Positions 29,993 through 38,121 of a DNA stretch of 64,000 bases are shown in pieces (position 1 is the stretch's first letter; every line of letters starts with the position of its first letter). The notes beneath the pieces were generated by a model. It had not been told where the DNA came from, did not search any database, and saw only the letters and a list, made by a program, of their open reading frames with translations. Both the position numbers and the translations under genes were made by a program. Source of the DNA: Pseudomonadota bacterium (lineage in GTDB: Bacteria > Pseudomonadota > Gammaproteobacteria > Acidithiobacillales > Acidithiobacillaceae); the NCBI GenBank assembly GCA_021821885.1, contig JAKARO010000003.1, forward strand, positions 86,627 through 150,626, read 5' to 3'.

Positions 29993-30298
29993 GGAGGCGT
30001 GGCAGAGTGGTTGATTGCACCGGTCTTGATCTATCGGGCCCGCACCGGGAAACCGGAGCGGTGGAAGGAATCAAATTCGGCGAAGCCCCTGACCCAGTCG
30101 AGGTAACGCCGGGCCAAGCCGGAGAAGTCCGGAAGGTGTAGAGATCAGACGGTTCCCACCTAAGGCTGCCTGTTTGTAGCTAAGGTGAAGGCATGATCCA
30201 GACCCCAAATGCAGACGCAGTGGCGAAAGCCATGGAGGGTAAGGAAAACCGGCAGGGGTTCACGCCCCTCGTGAGTTCGAATCTCACCGCCTCCGCCA
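29993..30298 (+). tRNA. tRNA-Ser(UGA), interrupted by a group I intron
   Basis: The exons are 29993-30027 and 30244-30298; joined they give a 90-nt serine tRNA with encoded CCA. The acceptor stem GGAGGCG pairs with CGCCTCC (discriminator G), the T arm is GTGAG-TTCGAAT-CTCAC, and the long variable arm typical of tRNA-Ser has a GGGG/CCCC stem. The spliced anticodon arm reads CCGGT-CTTGAAA-ACCGG, the same as in E. coli tRNA-Ser(UGA). The anticodon is split: U34 is base 30027, G35 and A36 are 30244-30245. A weak -10 (TACACT, 29977-29982) lies upstream. Standard tRNA searches may miss the gene because of the 216-nt insertion. Confidence 0.93.
30028..30243 (+). ncRNA. group I intron (IC3-like) in the tRNA-Ser anticodon loop
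   Basis: 216 nt, with the 5' exon ending in U and the intron ending in G, as group I splicing requires. Helices that can be drawn: P1 (exon CUU plus intron GA with UC-GGG, internal guide GGG 30036-30038, loop UCUA), P2 (CCGC/GCGG and CCGG/CCGG capped by GAAA, 30040-30061), P3 (GGAATC 30067-30072 with GGTTCC 30151-30156), P4 (CGGCG 30078 with CGCCG 30107), P5 (CCTGAC/GTC.AGG), a P6 hairpin (CCGG/CCGG), P7 (ATCA 30144 with TGAT 30194), P8 (CACC/GGTG) and P9 (ACCC/GGGT around TGGC-GAAA-GCCA). The core AAGGTGTAGAGA and CACCTAAGG match the Azoarcus tRNA-Ile intron as I remember it. No endonuclease frame is present. Confidence 0.92.
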
Positions 30299-30307
30299 TT
30301 TTTGTGA

Positions 30308-30340
30308 GCAGAGCCCCAGGCATATTGGGGCTCTGCTTTT
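30308..30340 (+). terminator. intrinsic terminator after tRNA-Ser(UGA)
   Basis: GCAGAGCCCC (30308-30317) and GGGGCTCTGC (30327-30336) form a perfect 10-bp stem (11 bp with A30318-T30326) followed by TTTT. It begins 10 nt after the CCA end of the tRNA. Confidence 0.9.
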
Positions 30341-30417
30341 GTGACTGGGTACCAGTGTGTGTCTGCCTGGGATATTCCACCGGCAGCGACAGCCATAGAG
30401 AAAAAGGAGGACAGATC

Positions 30418-30753
30418 ATGAAAAAAATTCTGGTGGCGGTCACGGCTGCTACAGTCCTGGTTTCCGCTCCCGCCGCTTCCTATGCCTTTGGGGCTGTCAG
30501 CGGAGCAGTCGCGGGCGGAATTGCCGGGCACTACATGGGAGATCATCCCATTCTTGGCGCCATCGCCGGTGGGGTAGTCGGCCATGAAATTGCCAAGCAT
30601 GAGGCCATGAAACGCAATTATTATGACCACAGCGACTATTATCGCCACCGCGACTATTATCGCCACCGCGACTACCAGCACCGCGATTACCAGCGCCGCG
30701 ACTACCAGCACCGCGACTATCCGGATTACAGGTACTACCACCGCGACCACTAG
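30418..30753 (+). CDS. exported glycine-zipper protein with C-terminal Arg-Asp-Tyr repeats
   Basis: 111 residues from ATG 30418 (AGGAGG just upstream). A signal peptide of about 22 residues ends ASYA-FG. The next 40 residues are a glycine-zipper segment (AVSGAVAGGIAGHYMGDHPILGAIAGGVVGHEIAKH), which in related proteins inserts in or packs against a membrane. The last 40 residues are tandem repeats of five or six residues (YYRHRD, YQHRD, YQRRD) encoded by 15- and 18-bp DNA repeats at 30634-30750. Likely periplasmic or outer-membrane associated. I do not recognise a specific function; the tail is rich in His, Arg, Asp and Tyr and could bind metal or cell-wall polymer. Confidence 0.8.
   Translation: MKKILVAVTAATVLVSAPAASYAFGAVSGAVAGGIAGHYMGDHPILGAIAGGVVGHEIAKHEAMKRNYYDHSDYYRHRDYYRHRDYQHRDYQRRDYQHRDYPDYRYYHRDH
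30634..30750 (+). repeat. 15/18-bp tandem coding repeat
   Basis: Repeats built on CGCCACCGCGAC with TATTAT or TACCAG between copies, encoding the (Y-Y/Q)-(R/H)-(H/R)-R-D units at the end of the glycine-zipper protein. Copies near 30637 and 30655 are identical over 18 bp, so the array is recent and may vary in length between strains. Confidence 0.8.
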
Positions 30754-30866
30754 GAATTATCGGTCCGCGTAACCAGGGCTATTCCGCCGCTGGATTCTGC
30801 TGAAAGGAGTTGCTGTGTGGGGAAAGTGGCGACTGGCCTTTCCCGGGCCAGATCCGGGTATCCAGC

Positions 30867-32387
30867 TCAGGAGTGCCCACTTCCCGGCCGGCGTACCCTC
30901 AGGGTCTGGAAACGCCGGTACAGCACCTGTCCGGGCCTGCCCTGCGGATGCCGGGAAAGATGCCGGACTTCAGTCCAGTCAACTTCTGCGGCCAGGGACT
31001 GGCAGGTGCTGTGCTGGAGTGCCAGTTGGGCAGCGGCAAGGAGAACCGAATCCGGTACAGGGGCCGATCCGCTGGGGCGGCGTACGATAACGTGGCTGCC
31101 CTGATGGTCCTGCACATGAAACCATAGATCCTGCGGGCTGGCCGTGCGGAAAGTCAGCCAGTCATTGGCCTTGGCGTTTCTGCCTAGAAGAACCTCGAAT
31201 CCACCGATTTCCCTGTGTTCTATCCCGGAGCCCATTTTCCGGCCCTGTCCGGCACCCTGCCGTACCCGATCCGGTTTCACGGGGTTGGCAGGAGTACCCG
31301 ACCGGAGATGCTGCAAGGCAGTTTCGGCCTGTTGCAGCTGTTCTGCAGCCTTCTTCCGCCCCCGTTCTGCCCTCCGGCCTTTTTTCAGGAGTTCCTGCGC
31401 GTGGGCATGTAAAAAATTTCCGGATGGAACGGAAATCGAGCGTTCTCCGATTCCGTCAATCCGGTAGTCTGCAGCCTTGACAAGACCGCCGTCATGGCGG
31501 CGGTCTGGCAGGGAAAACAGGGCGTGGGCGTCGCTGATACAGGTTTCCGGGACGCTTTCCCACCTGCGCAGGTCTGCCCTGAGGCGTTCTATCCGCCGCT
31601 CCATGCGGCGGATGGCTTCTGGTCCTGCTCCAGAAGATGCTGCGGACAACAGTGGAGGAATGTTTTCCTCCCACTGCAGGAATTCTTCCACCGGGCAGAC
31701 ACCCTGACCTGGAAGGCCAGGGATGGGGATGGGATAGCAGATCATCCTGCGGTCCGTTCTGGCATGCCGGTACCATGGGGCACAGGGATCCTGCAACCGT
31801 TCCCGCATCAGTCCTTCCAGGATGCAGGGGTCCGGAGGGAAAAAAAACTGCTGCAGATCCGGAGCGGGGAACTGAAGCCATGTGTCCCCACTGGAATTCA
31901 TTTGTGCCGGTGAATCAGGTGGATGGTAGGTGGCTCCCGGGAGAATGCGCATCTGCCGGCTTTCCAGGCCGTCCCAGCGGGAGGACCAGCGAATCTGTTC
32001 CTGGCCATCCAAAAGCAGCAGGGCCCCATGTCCACCAAAACACTCGGCTATCAGGGTCCACTGGTGCATTTTTCTGTCCACGGCCTGGCGGCGGAAGTCC
32101 AGGCGGAGGATCCGGTCCGCCCATGGAACATTAAGACTGTCCAGATGGAAACCGCGCAGGTGCTGGGCAGCGAAAGCCGCCTGGCCCGAAGGGGCCGGGC
32201 TTCTGGTGCCAGGGCGGGCAGTCATCTGCCACAGGCCATGGGGCGCCTTCTGGAAGGCCAGAACCAGGGTTGCTGAGGGGAAAAACAGCAGACCCCTCCC
32301 GTTTTCTACGGAAAGTCCCTGCAGGATTTCTCCTGCGAGACGCTGCCTGAAACAGGCGGCAGCCGCGTACATCTGCAAAGCATCCAT
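30867..32387 (-). CDS. rqcH: RqcH/NEMF-like ribosome quality-control protein (NFACT family)
   Basis: 506 residues with NFACT architecture. The N-terminal domain has the conserved Asp-Arg pair in WADRILRLDF (about residues 90-91, matching D97-R98 of Bacillus subtilis RqcH) and LPGATYHPP. A coiled-coil middle (about residues 260-380) follows, then the NFACT-R domain (FEVLLGRNAKANDWLTFRTASPQDLWFHVQDHQGSHVIVR ... VDWTEVRHLSRHPQGRPGQVLY). RqcH binds split 50S subunits and recruits tRNA-Ala to add alanine tails to stalled nascent chains. It starts 5 nt after the sat-cysC stop, convergent with the glycine-zipper gene. Confidence 0.85.
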   Translation of the reverse strand: MDALQMYAAAACFRQRLAGEILQGLSVENGRGLLFFPSATLVLAFQKAPHGLWQMTARPGTRSPAPSGQAAFAAQHLRGFHLDSLNVPWADRILRLDFRRQAVDRKMHQWTLIAECFGGHGALLLLDGQEQIRWSSRWDGLESRQMRILPGATYHPPDSPAQMNSSGDTWLQFPAPDLQQFFFPPDPCILEGLMRERLQDPCAPWYRHARTDRRMICYPIPIPGLPGQGVCPVEEFLQWEENIPPLLSAASSGAGPEAIRRMERRIERLRADLRRWESVPETCISDAHALFSLPDRRHDGGLVKAADYRIDGIGERSISVPSGNFLHAHAQELLKKGRRAERGRKKAAEQLQQAETALQHLRSGTPANPVKPDRVRQGAGQGRKMGSGIEHREIGGFEVLLGRNAKANDWLTFRTASPQDLWFHVQDHQGSHVIVRRPSGSAPVPDSVLLAAAQLALQHSTCQSLAAEVDWTEVRHLSRHPQGRPGQVLYRRFQTLRVRRPGSGHS

Positions 32388-32392
32388 GGAAA

Positions 32393-34042
32393 TTACTGGT
32401 TTCCGCCCAGAACCCCAAGCCTGGTCAGTTCCGACAGCAGGACCTGCAGGGCTTCCGCACCGATCTGCGTGCTCGTGTCCAGGACAATTTCAGGAGTGTC
32501 TGGTGGTTCATACGGATCACTGACACCTGTGAAGTTTGTGATGTCGCCAGCAAGAGCACGGGCGTAAAGCCCCTTTGGATCCCGCTCTGCGCATATGGCG
32601 AGCGGAGTAGATACATACACCTCAATAAATGTTCCACTGGCTTCTGTCACCAGCCGGCGGGCCTCCCCCCGTGCGCCGGCATAGGGAGAAATGGCAGCTA
32701 CCAGGGCGATTCCTCCATGCTGGGCTACCAGACTGGCGACAAAACCGATACGCCGGATATTTTCATCCCGGTCCTCGCGACTGAACCCCAGTCCTCTGGA
32801 TAGAAAACGGCGTACGACATCCCCGTCCAGCAGCGTGATCGCACGGGTTTCATGACGCTCCAGTTCGCGGGCCAGCAGTCCCGCCAATGTACTTTTCCCG
32901 CTGGCAGACAGCCCGGTAAACCAGATGACAAGCCCTCTTTTTTCTGCTCCCCGATAGGCAAGGCGCAGGATGTGAATGACTTCGGGTGGGGAAAACCAGT
33001 CAGGGATTTCTTCATTCGCGGCCAGGCGTCGCCTGAGTTCTGTTCCCGAAAGTTCCTCCAGAGGTTCTCCATGGGCTTCAGAACTGGGCATATGGCACTG
33101 CCGGCTCGGTGAATAGGCATATTCTGGCATCAGGATGGGGACAATTCCCAGCTGCTGGCTATGCCGGGCAAGGAGTTCCTGGGCGGCATAGGGCGGATAG
33201 AAGGGCTGCGCAGGGATCTGGCTACCAGGATCTGCATGGGCTCTTCCGACAAGAAAATGTGTAGCCCCATAGTTGCGGCGGATAATTGCATGCCAGAGGG
33301 CTTCGCGGGGGCCGGCCATGCGCATGGCGAGAGGCAGGGGAGAAAGGATGGCACGCCCTGCAGGATAGTAGGGAAGTATCGCGCGGTAGGCACGCATTCG
33401 CCACGCGGCTTCGATGTCACCGGGCTTGGTGGGTCCGATGGCCGGATGCAGCAGAAGGCGTGCCTCCGGACCGAGGCGCTCCAGGGCAGCCCTGGTAATG
33501 GCGAGATGTGCATGGTGCATGGGATTTCTGGTCTGGAAGGCCAGCACAGGTCCCGTCCCAAGTGCCGGCCGGAGGTTTTCTGGTGTGCGGTATTCCGCCG
33601 GAAATTCCACGGAGGCGGCACGTTCCAGGACTTTCCCGTCCCACGGAAGCACCGGTCCTCCGACATTCCATGGCGGGGCCGATAGTACCTGGGCTACCCC
33701 CGGGTGCGCCGGGTCGGTGCTTCCATACACCGTGTAGGACTCAAACTGCCGGTCGGGAAGATAGACGCTAGTAACCTTGAGGTGGGCCAGTGGGATTCCA
33801 TCGCTGCGCTCCAGACGCAGCGTGTCGCCCAAGCCAAGTTTCCGGGCCAGGGTTTTCGGGATCTCCAGAGTGATGGGAATGGGCCAGAGACTGCCGTCAG
33901 GCAGCCTCGCCTGTTCGCAGACGGACTCGAAGGTGTCTTGGTCCATAAAACCGGCAAGAGGGAAAAAGGCACCACTGAGCAGCAGTTCCAGATCACAGCG
34001 CTGCCTTGGGGTAAGCACATGGACCAAGGATGGGCTGGACAT
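32393..34042 (-). CDS. bifunctional ATP sulfurylase / APS kinase
   Basis: 549 residues, a Sat domain (about 1-375) fused to an APS kinase (about 376-549). The Sat motifs are FQTRNPMHHAHLAITRAAL, LLLHPAIGPTKPGDIE, MRMAGPREALWHAIIRRNYGATHFLVGRAHADPG and SGTELRRRL. The kinase has the P-loop GLSASGKST, LLDGDVVRRFLSRGLGFS, and FTGVSDPYEPP. The domain order, short N-terminus and length resemble the Aquifex aeolicus enzyme. It activates sulfate to APS and then PAPS; with the released energy chemistry reversed, a Sat domain can also make ATP from APS in sulfur oxidisers. Both active sites look intact. Confidence 0.93.
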   Translation of the reverse strand: MSSPSLVHVLTPRQRCDLELLLSGAFFPLAGFMDQDTFESVCEQARLPDGSLWPIPITLEIPKTLARKLGLGDTLRLERSDGIPLAHLKVTSVYLPDRQFESYTVYGSTDPAHPGVAQVLSAPPWNVGGPVLPWDGKVLERAASVEFPAEYRTPENLRPALGTGPVLAFQTRNPMHHAHLAITRAALERLGPEARLLLHPAIGPTKPGDIEAAWRMRAYRAILPYYPAGRAILSPLPLAMRMAGPREALWHAIIRRNYGATHFLVGRAHADPGSQIPAQPFYPPYAAQELLARHSQQLGIVPILMPEYAYSPSRQCHMPSSEAHGEPLEELSGTELRRRLAANEEIPDWFSPPEVIHILRLAYRGAEKRGLVIWFTGLSASGKSTLAGLLARELERHETRAITLLDGDVVRRFLSRGLGFSREDRDENIRRIGFVASLVAQHGGIALVAAISPYAGARGEARRLVTEASGTFIEVYVSTPLAICAERDPKGLYARALAGDITNFTGVSDPYEPPDTPEIVLDTSTQIGAEALQVLLSELTRLGVLGGNQ

Positions 34043-34067
34043 GTGTGTAGCAGGTTCCCGGTGGATC

Positions 34068-34628
34068 CTATAAGGAGAACAGCGGTAGGTGGGCTAGGGC
34101 AATGACATCACTGTGTCTTTCCGCATCTCCTTCCGTGCAGATGGCAGTTGCCGCGACAATCCGGGCTCCCGCGGCTGACATCAGTTCGCGCATTGCCGAC
34201 AGGGTGGATCCAGTGCTGATGACGTCATCCACCAGGACCACTTTTTGCCCCTGCAGCAGCTGGCGGTCTTTCCCGTCCAGGTAGAGGGTCTGGGGAGCGC
34301 CTGTCGTAATGGACAGGGTTTTGGCGCTCAAGGGCTCTCCCATGTACGGTTTGTAGCTTTTGCGCAGCACGACGTAGGGTTTGCGGCTGCAGACAGACAG
34401 TGCATGTGCGAGCGGGATACTCTTGGTCTCTGCTGTCACCAGAGCAGCAAATTCCAAGTCTCCAAGCCGGAGGGACAGTGCCTGTGCGGCGGCCTCTGTC
34501 AGTTCGGTATCGCCCAGAATGTTCAGTACGGCTATGGCCAGGTCCGGGCCGACAGAAAAGAGCGGCAGTTCCCGGTGAACGGGGCCGATGTTCAGGGAGT
34601 AGGTACGGTTCAGGGGGGAGAGTGACAT
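34068..34628 (-). CDS. adenine phosphoribosyltransferase-like PRTase
   Basis: 186 residues from ATG 34628; in-frame ATGs at 34634 and 34679 are possible and no start has a clear ribosome site. The type I PRTase PRPP-binding motif VVLVDDVISTGSTL is at about residues 129-142, with an upstream hood region (EFAALVTAETKSIPLAHALS, PYVVLRKSYKPYMGEPLSA) resembling Apt-type enzymes of COG0503. It probably salvages a purine base to its nucleotide; the base is not determined by the sequence I can read. It is 25 nt before sat-cysC on the same strand, so the two may be co-transcribed. Confidence 0.75.
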   Translation of the reverse strand: MSLSPLNRTYSLNIGPVHRELPLFSVGPDLAIAVLNILGDTELTEAAAQALSLRLGDLEFAALVTAETKSIPLAHALSVCSRKPYVVLRKSYKPYMGEPLSAKTLSITTGAPQTLYLDGKDRQLLQGQKVVLVDDVISTGSTLSAMRELMSAAGARIVAATAICTEGDAERHSDVIALAHLPLFSL

Positions 34629-34788
34629 TGCCATTTTCTCTGTCCGCGGTCTTCTGTGCCTGCCATATTGCCATAGCATGGCGGGCTGTGCCCAGACAGG
34701 GAAAGGAAAAGCCGGAGATCTTTCTCAGGGGGGCCAAAAAGCAGAAAGCTGGAGGTCCGGAATTGCTGTTCTCCTGGCGGCCGGGCAT

Positions 34789-34812
34789 AAAAAACGGCCC
34801 CCGCAGGGGCCG
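34789..34812 (-). terminator. intrinsic terminator of groESL
   Basis: On the minus strand CGGCCCC (34812-34806) and GGGGCCG (34801-34795) flank a TGCG loop and run into six Ts (34794-34789), 28 nt after the groEL stop. Confidence 0.9.
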
Positions 34813-34839
34813 CTGTCAGGCTGGGGAAACTTCCGGTTT

Positions 34840-36489
<1,650 letters not shown>

Positions 36490-36527
36490 TCATCAATTGG
36501 GAAAAGTTGTGAATGGCCGGTACCGGA

Positions 36528-36818
36528 TTACTTGTCAACAACCGCCATGATGTCGTCTTCGCGCATCACCAGCAGCTCTTCTCCCTCGACCTTGATCTCG
36601 GTTCCGGCGTACTTGGCAAACAGGACCCGGTCACCGGCCTTGAGGTCGAGGGGGCGGATTTTTCCATCTTCCAGGATCTTGCCGTTACCTACAGCCACGA
36701 CTTCACCCTGCACGGGCTTTTCTTTGGCGGTGTCGGGAATGATGATGCCTCCGGCGGTCTTCTGTTCTTCCTCCAGACGGCGAATCACGACTCGGTCATG
36801 CAATGGACGCAGTTTCAT
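36528..36818 (-). CDS. groES: co-chaperonin GroES
   Basis: 96 residues. It starts [35 protein letters not shown], contains the mobile loop, and ends [18 protein letters not shown] as in other GroES proteins. Seven copies form the lid of the GroEL chamber. It is the first gene of groES-groEL, preceded by a CIRCE operator and a sigma-70 promoter. Confidence 0.99.
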   Translation of the reverse strand: MKLRPLHDRVVIRRLEEEQKTAGGIIIPDTAKEKPVQGEVVAVGNGKILEDGKIRPLDLKAGDRVLFAKYAGTEIKVEGEELLVMREDDIMAVVDK

Positions 36819-36872
36819 AAAGCATTCCTCTTATGAGCTGATCAGAAAAGCAAACAATCGCTGGACGGGCTG

Positions 36873-36899
36873 TTAGCACTCACATCCATCGAGTGCTAA
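36873..36899. promoter_or_regulatory. CIRCE operator (HrcA site) of groESL
   Basis: Perfect inverted repeat TTAGCACTC - 9 nt - GAGTGCTAA, identical to the CIRCE consensus. It overlaps the last base of the -10 and the predicted transcription start of groES, so HrcA binding would block initiation. Confidence 0.97.
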
Positions 36900-36926
36900 T
36901 CATAAGGATCATGAATAGACTGTCAA
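36899..36926 (-). promoter_or_regulatory. sigma-70 promoter of groESL
   Basis: On the minus strand a perfect TTGACA (36926-36921), 16-nt spacer and TATGAT (36904-36899). The CIRCE element begins at the downstream edge of the -10. Confidence 0.85.
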
Positions 36927-36954
36927 GGGCTGTGGTGGCCAGTCTGCCGCAGGA

Positions 36955-37716
36955 TCAGGGCGTCCAGGCTGGCCAAATGTGGTCCAATGCCCGGAGCAGG
37001 GCCGTTTCCCCCCCCCGCAGGCGGTGGTCAATACCGGGCAGAATGCGTACGCTAAGGGGCCTTGCCCGTGCTCTCGCTGCGAAAGCAAGGCTCCGGCCTA
37101 CCGGAACGGCTTCATCTGCGCCGCCGTGGAGGATGTGTACCGGGATTTCAAGCTGCGGTGGCTGGTCAAGGAGGTCATACCGCAGGCTGTCCACTACGGC
37201 CGCGAATCCTATCCGGAAGGATGGACCGCTGCGGCCCGGCTGCCAGGTCCGTACCTCTTCCTTGTGCCAGCTGTCCTGTTCCCCCTCCGGCAATGCACGG
37301 AAATATTCTTGGATGAAATTATAGGCGGGGGCTATGAGAAGCAGGGAAAGAATCCGGTCTGGCCAGCGCTGTGCGGCTAGAGTGGCAATCCACCCACCCA
37401 TGCTGGATCCGACCAGAACAACGGGTAGAGGAGCGATCATTGCCAGGACCAGCCCGAGATCTTCGAGATAGCGGGTGAGGGTGAGCTGGGCCATTTCGCC
37501 ATCAGAAAGACCCACGCCGCGGTAATCGAAGCGCAGCCAGGACCTGCCACTGTGTTCCGCATGACCGGCCAGAAGACAGGACTTGGAACCCTGCAGGTCG
37601 GAGGCAAAACCGGGCAGAAAAATGCCGGCTGCAGAGGAACTTTTATCCTGGAAGTAGCCCCGAACAATCTCGCCGCTGGGGTGGGTCACGGAAAATGCGC
37701 GTTCCGATTCAAGCAT
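36955..37716 (-). CDS. alpha/beta hydrolase
   Basis: 253 residues with the alpha/beta-hydrolase fold. The nucleophile elbow GSSMGG (Ser at about residue 105), an acidic residue in HGGADEAVPV (about 201) and the catalytic His in GIDHRLRGGE (about 232) form the expected triad. The start of the protein (SGEIVRGYFQDKSSSAAGIFLPGFASDLQGSK) resembles serine esterases/thioesterases related to the ABHD10 group. The substrate is unknown. It lies between groES and the small-RNA block, transcribed from the minus strand. Confidence 0.8.
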   Translation of the reverse strand: MLESERAFSVTHPSGEIVRGYFQDKSSSAAGIFLPGFASDLQGSKSCLLAGHAEHSGRSWLRFDYRGVGLSDGEMAQLTLTRYLEDLGLVLAMIAPLPVVLVGSSMGGWIATLAAQRWPDRILSLLLIAPAYNFIQEYFRALPEGEQDSWHKEEVRTWQPGRSGPSFRIGFAAVVDSLRYDLLDQPPQLEIPVHILHGGADEAVPVGRSLAFAARARARPLSVRILPGIDHRLRGGETALLRALDHIWPAWTP

Positions 37717-37737
37717 TCCGCGTGCCCTTGCGGGTAT

Positions 37738-37820
37738 AAAAAAGGGGCGCAGAAACGCCCCGAAACCACAAAAGAGGAAAGAAACATGCGGTTACAGCCC
37801 TTGAAAAGCTGTATAAGAAT
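37738..37820 (-). ncRNA. candidate small RNA 1 (sibling of the next one)
   Basis: The transcript would run from about 37820 down to 37738. It has a 5' hairpin (TACAGC/GCTGTA, 37813-37793), a single-stranded CU-rich stretch containing GCATGTTTCTT and CCTC, and a terminator of GGGGCG/CGCCCC (37761-37744) followed by six Ts. The CU-rich part and terminator layout match the second candidate about 136 nt upstream on the same strand. The promoter is unclear; TATGCT (37829-37824) is the best -10. The anti-Shine-Dalgarno character suggests an Hfq-dependent repressor of translation. No annotation is known to me. Confidence 0.5.
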
Positions 37821-37865
37821 ATTAGCATAGTATTTTTCTCTGTGCAAAAACATTCCGACTGGTCG

Positions 37866-37952
37866 AAAAAAAAAGGCGGATCCTCAGCGGATCCGCCCAA
37901 AACCACCAAAGGAGGAAGAAACATGCGCTCGCAACCATCACAGCTGCTTGCA
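37866..37952 (-). ncRNA. candidate small RNA 2, with sigma-E-like promoter
   Basis: The predicted RNA is about 87 nt, 37952 to 37866. Its middle contains GCATGTTTCTTCCTCCTTT, fully complementary to a strong ribosome-binding site (CCTCC at 37915-37911). It ends with a perfect 9-bp terminator stem, GGCGGATCC/GGATCCGCC (37897-37875), followed by nine Ts. It shares about 26 of 30 positions with candidate 1 in the CU-rich block while the flanks and stems differ in sequence, so the shared part is probably functional. A sigma-E-type promoter lies just upstream. Confidence 0.55.
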
Positions 37953-37957
37953 AAGGA

Positions 37958-37985
37958 TTAGAGACAGGGCGGCGCAAAAAGTTCC
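37958..37985 (-). promoter_or_regulatory. sigma-E-like promoter of candidate small RNA 2
   Basis: On the minus strand GGAACTT (37985-37979), 16-nt spacer and TCTAA (37962-37958), which fits the extracytoplasmic-stress sigma-E consensus. Predicted start is about 6 nt further on, near 37951. Confidence 0.5.
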
Positions 37986-38121
37986 ACGACCATCCGGCAG
38001 GGAGAATGTGAACAGGTGTGAATGGTCCTCTTCCGCAGCCGGGGAAGCACCCCTGGGCGGGGATTTTTCTCCTGCCCCAGGAAATGTTTTTTCCCGGGCA
38101 GCGGTAACAGGGAGCCCCATG

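Noticed and set aside
30193..30417. An upstream in-frame extension of the glycine-zipper gene
   Set aside because: It would read through the intron, the tRNA 3' half and the terminator; the signal peptide and AGGAGG site fix the start at 30418.
30815..31090. A 91-codon plus-strand frame with a strong AAAGGAG site and GTG start after the glycine-zipper gene
   Set aside because: It lies antisense to the conserved NFACT-R end of the rqcH-like gene, its translation is low complexity and unlike any family, and its codon pattern follows the opposite strand's gene.
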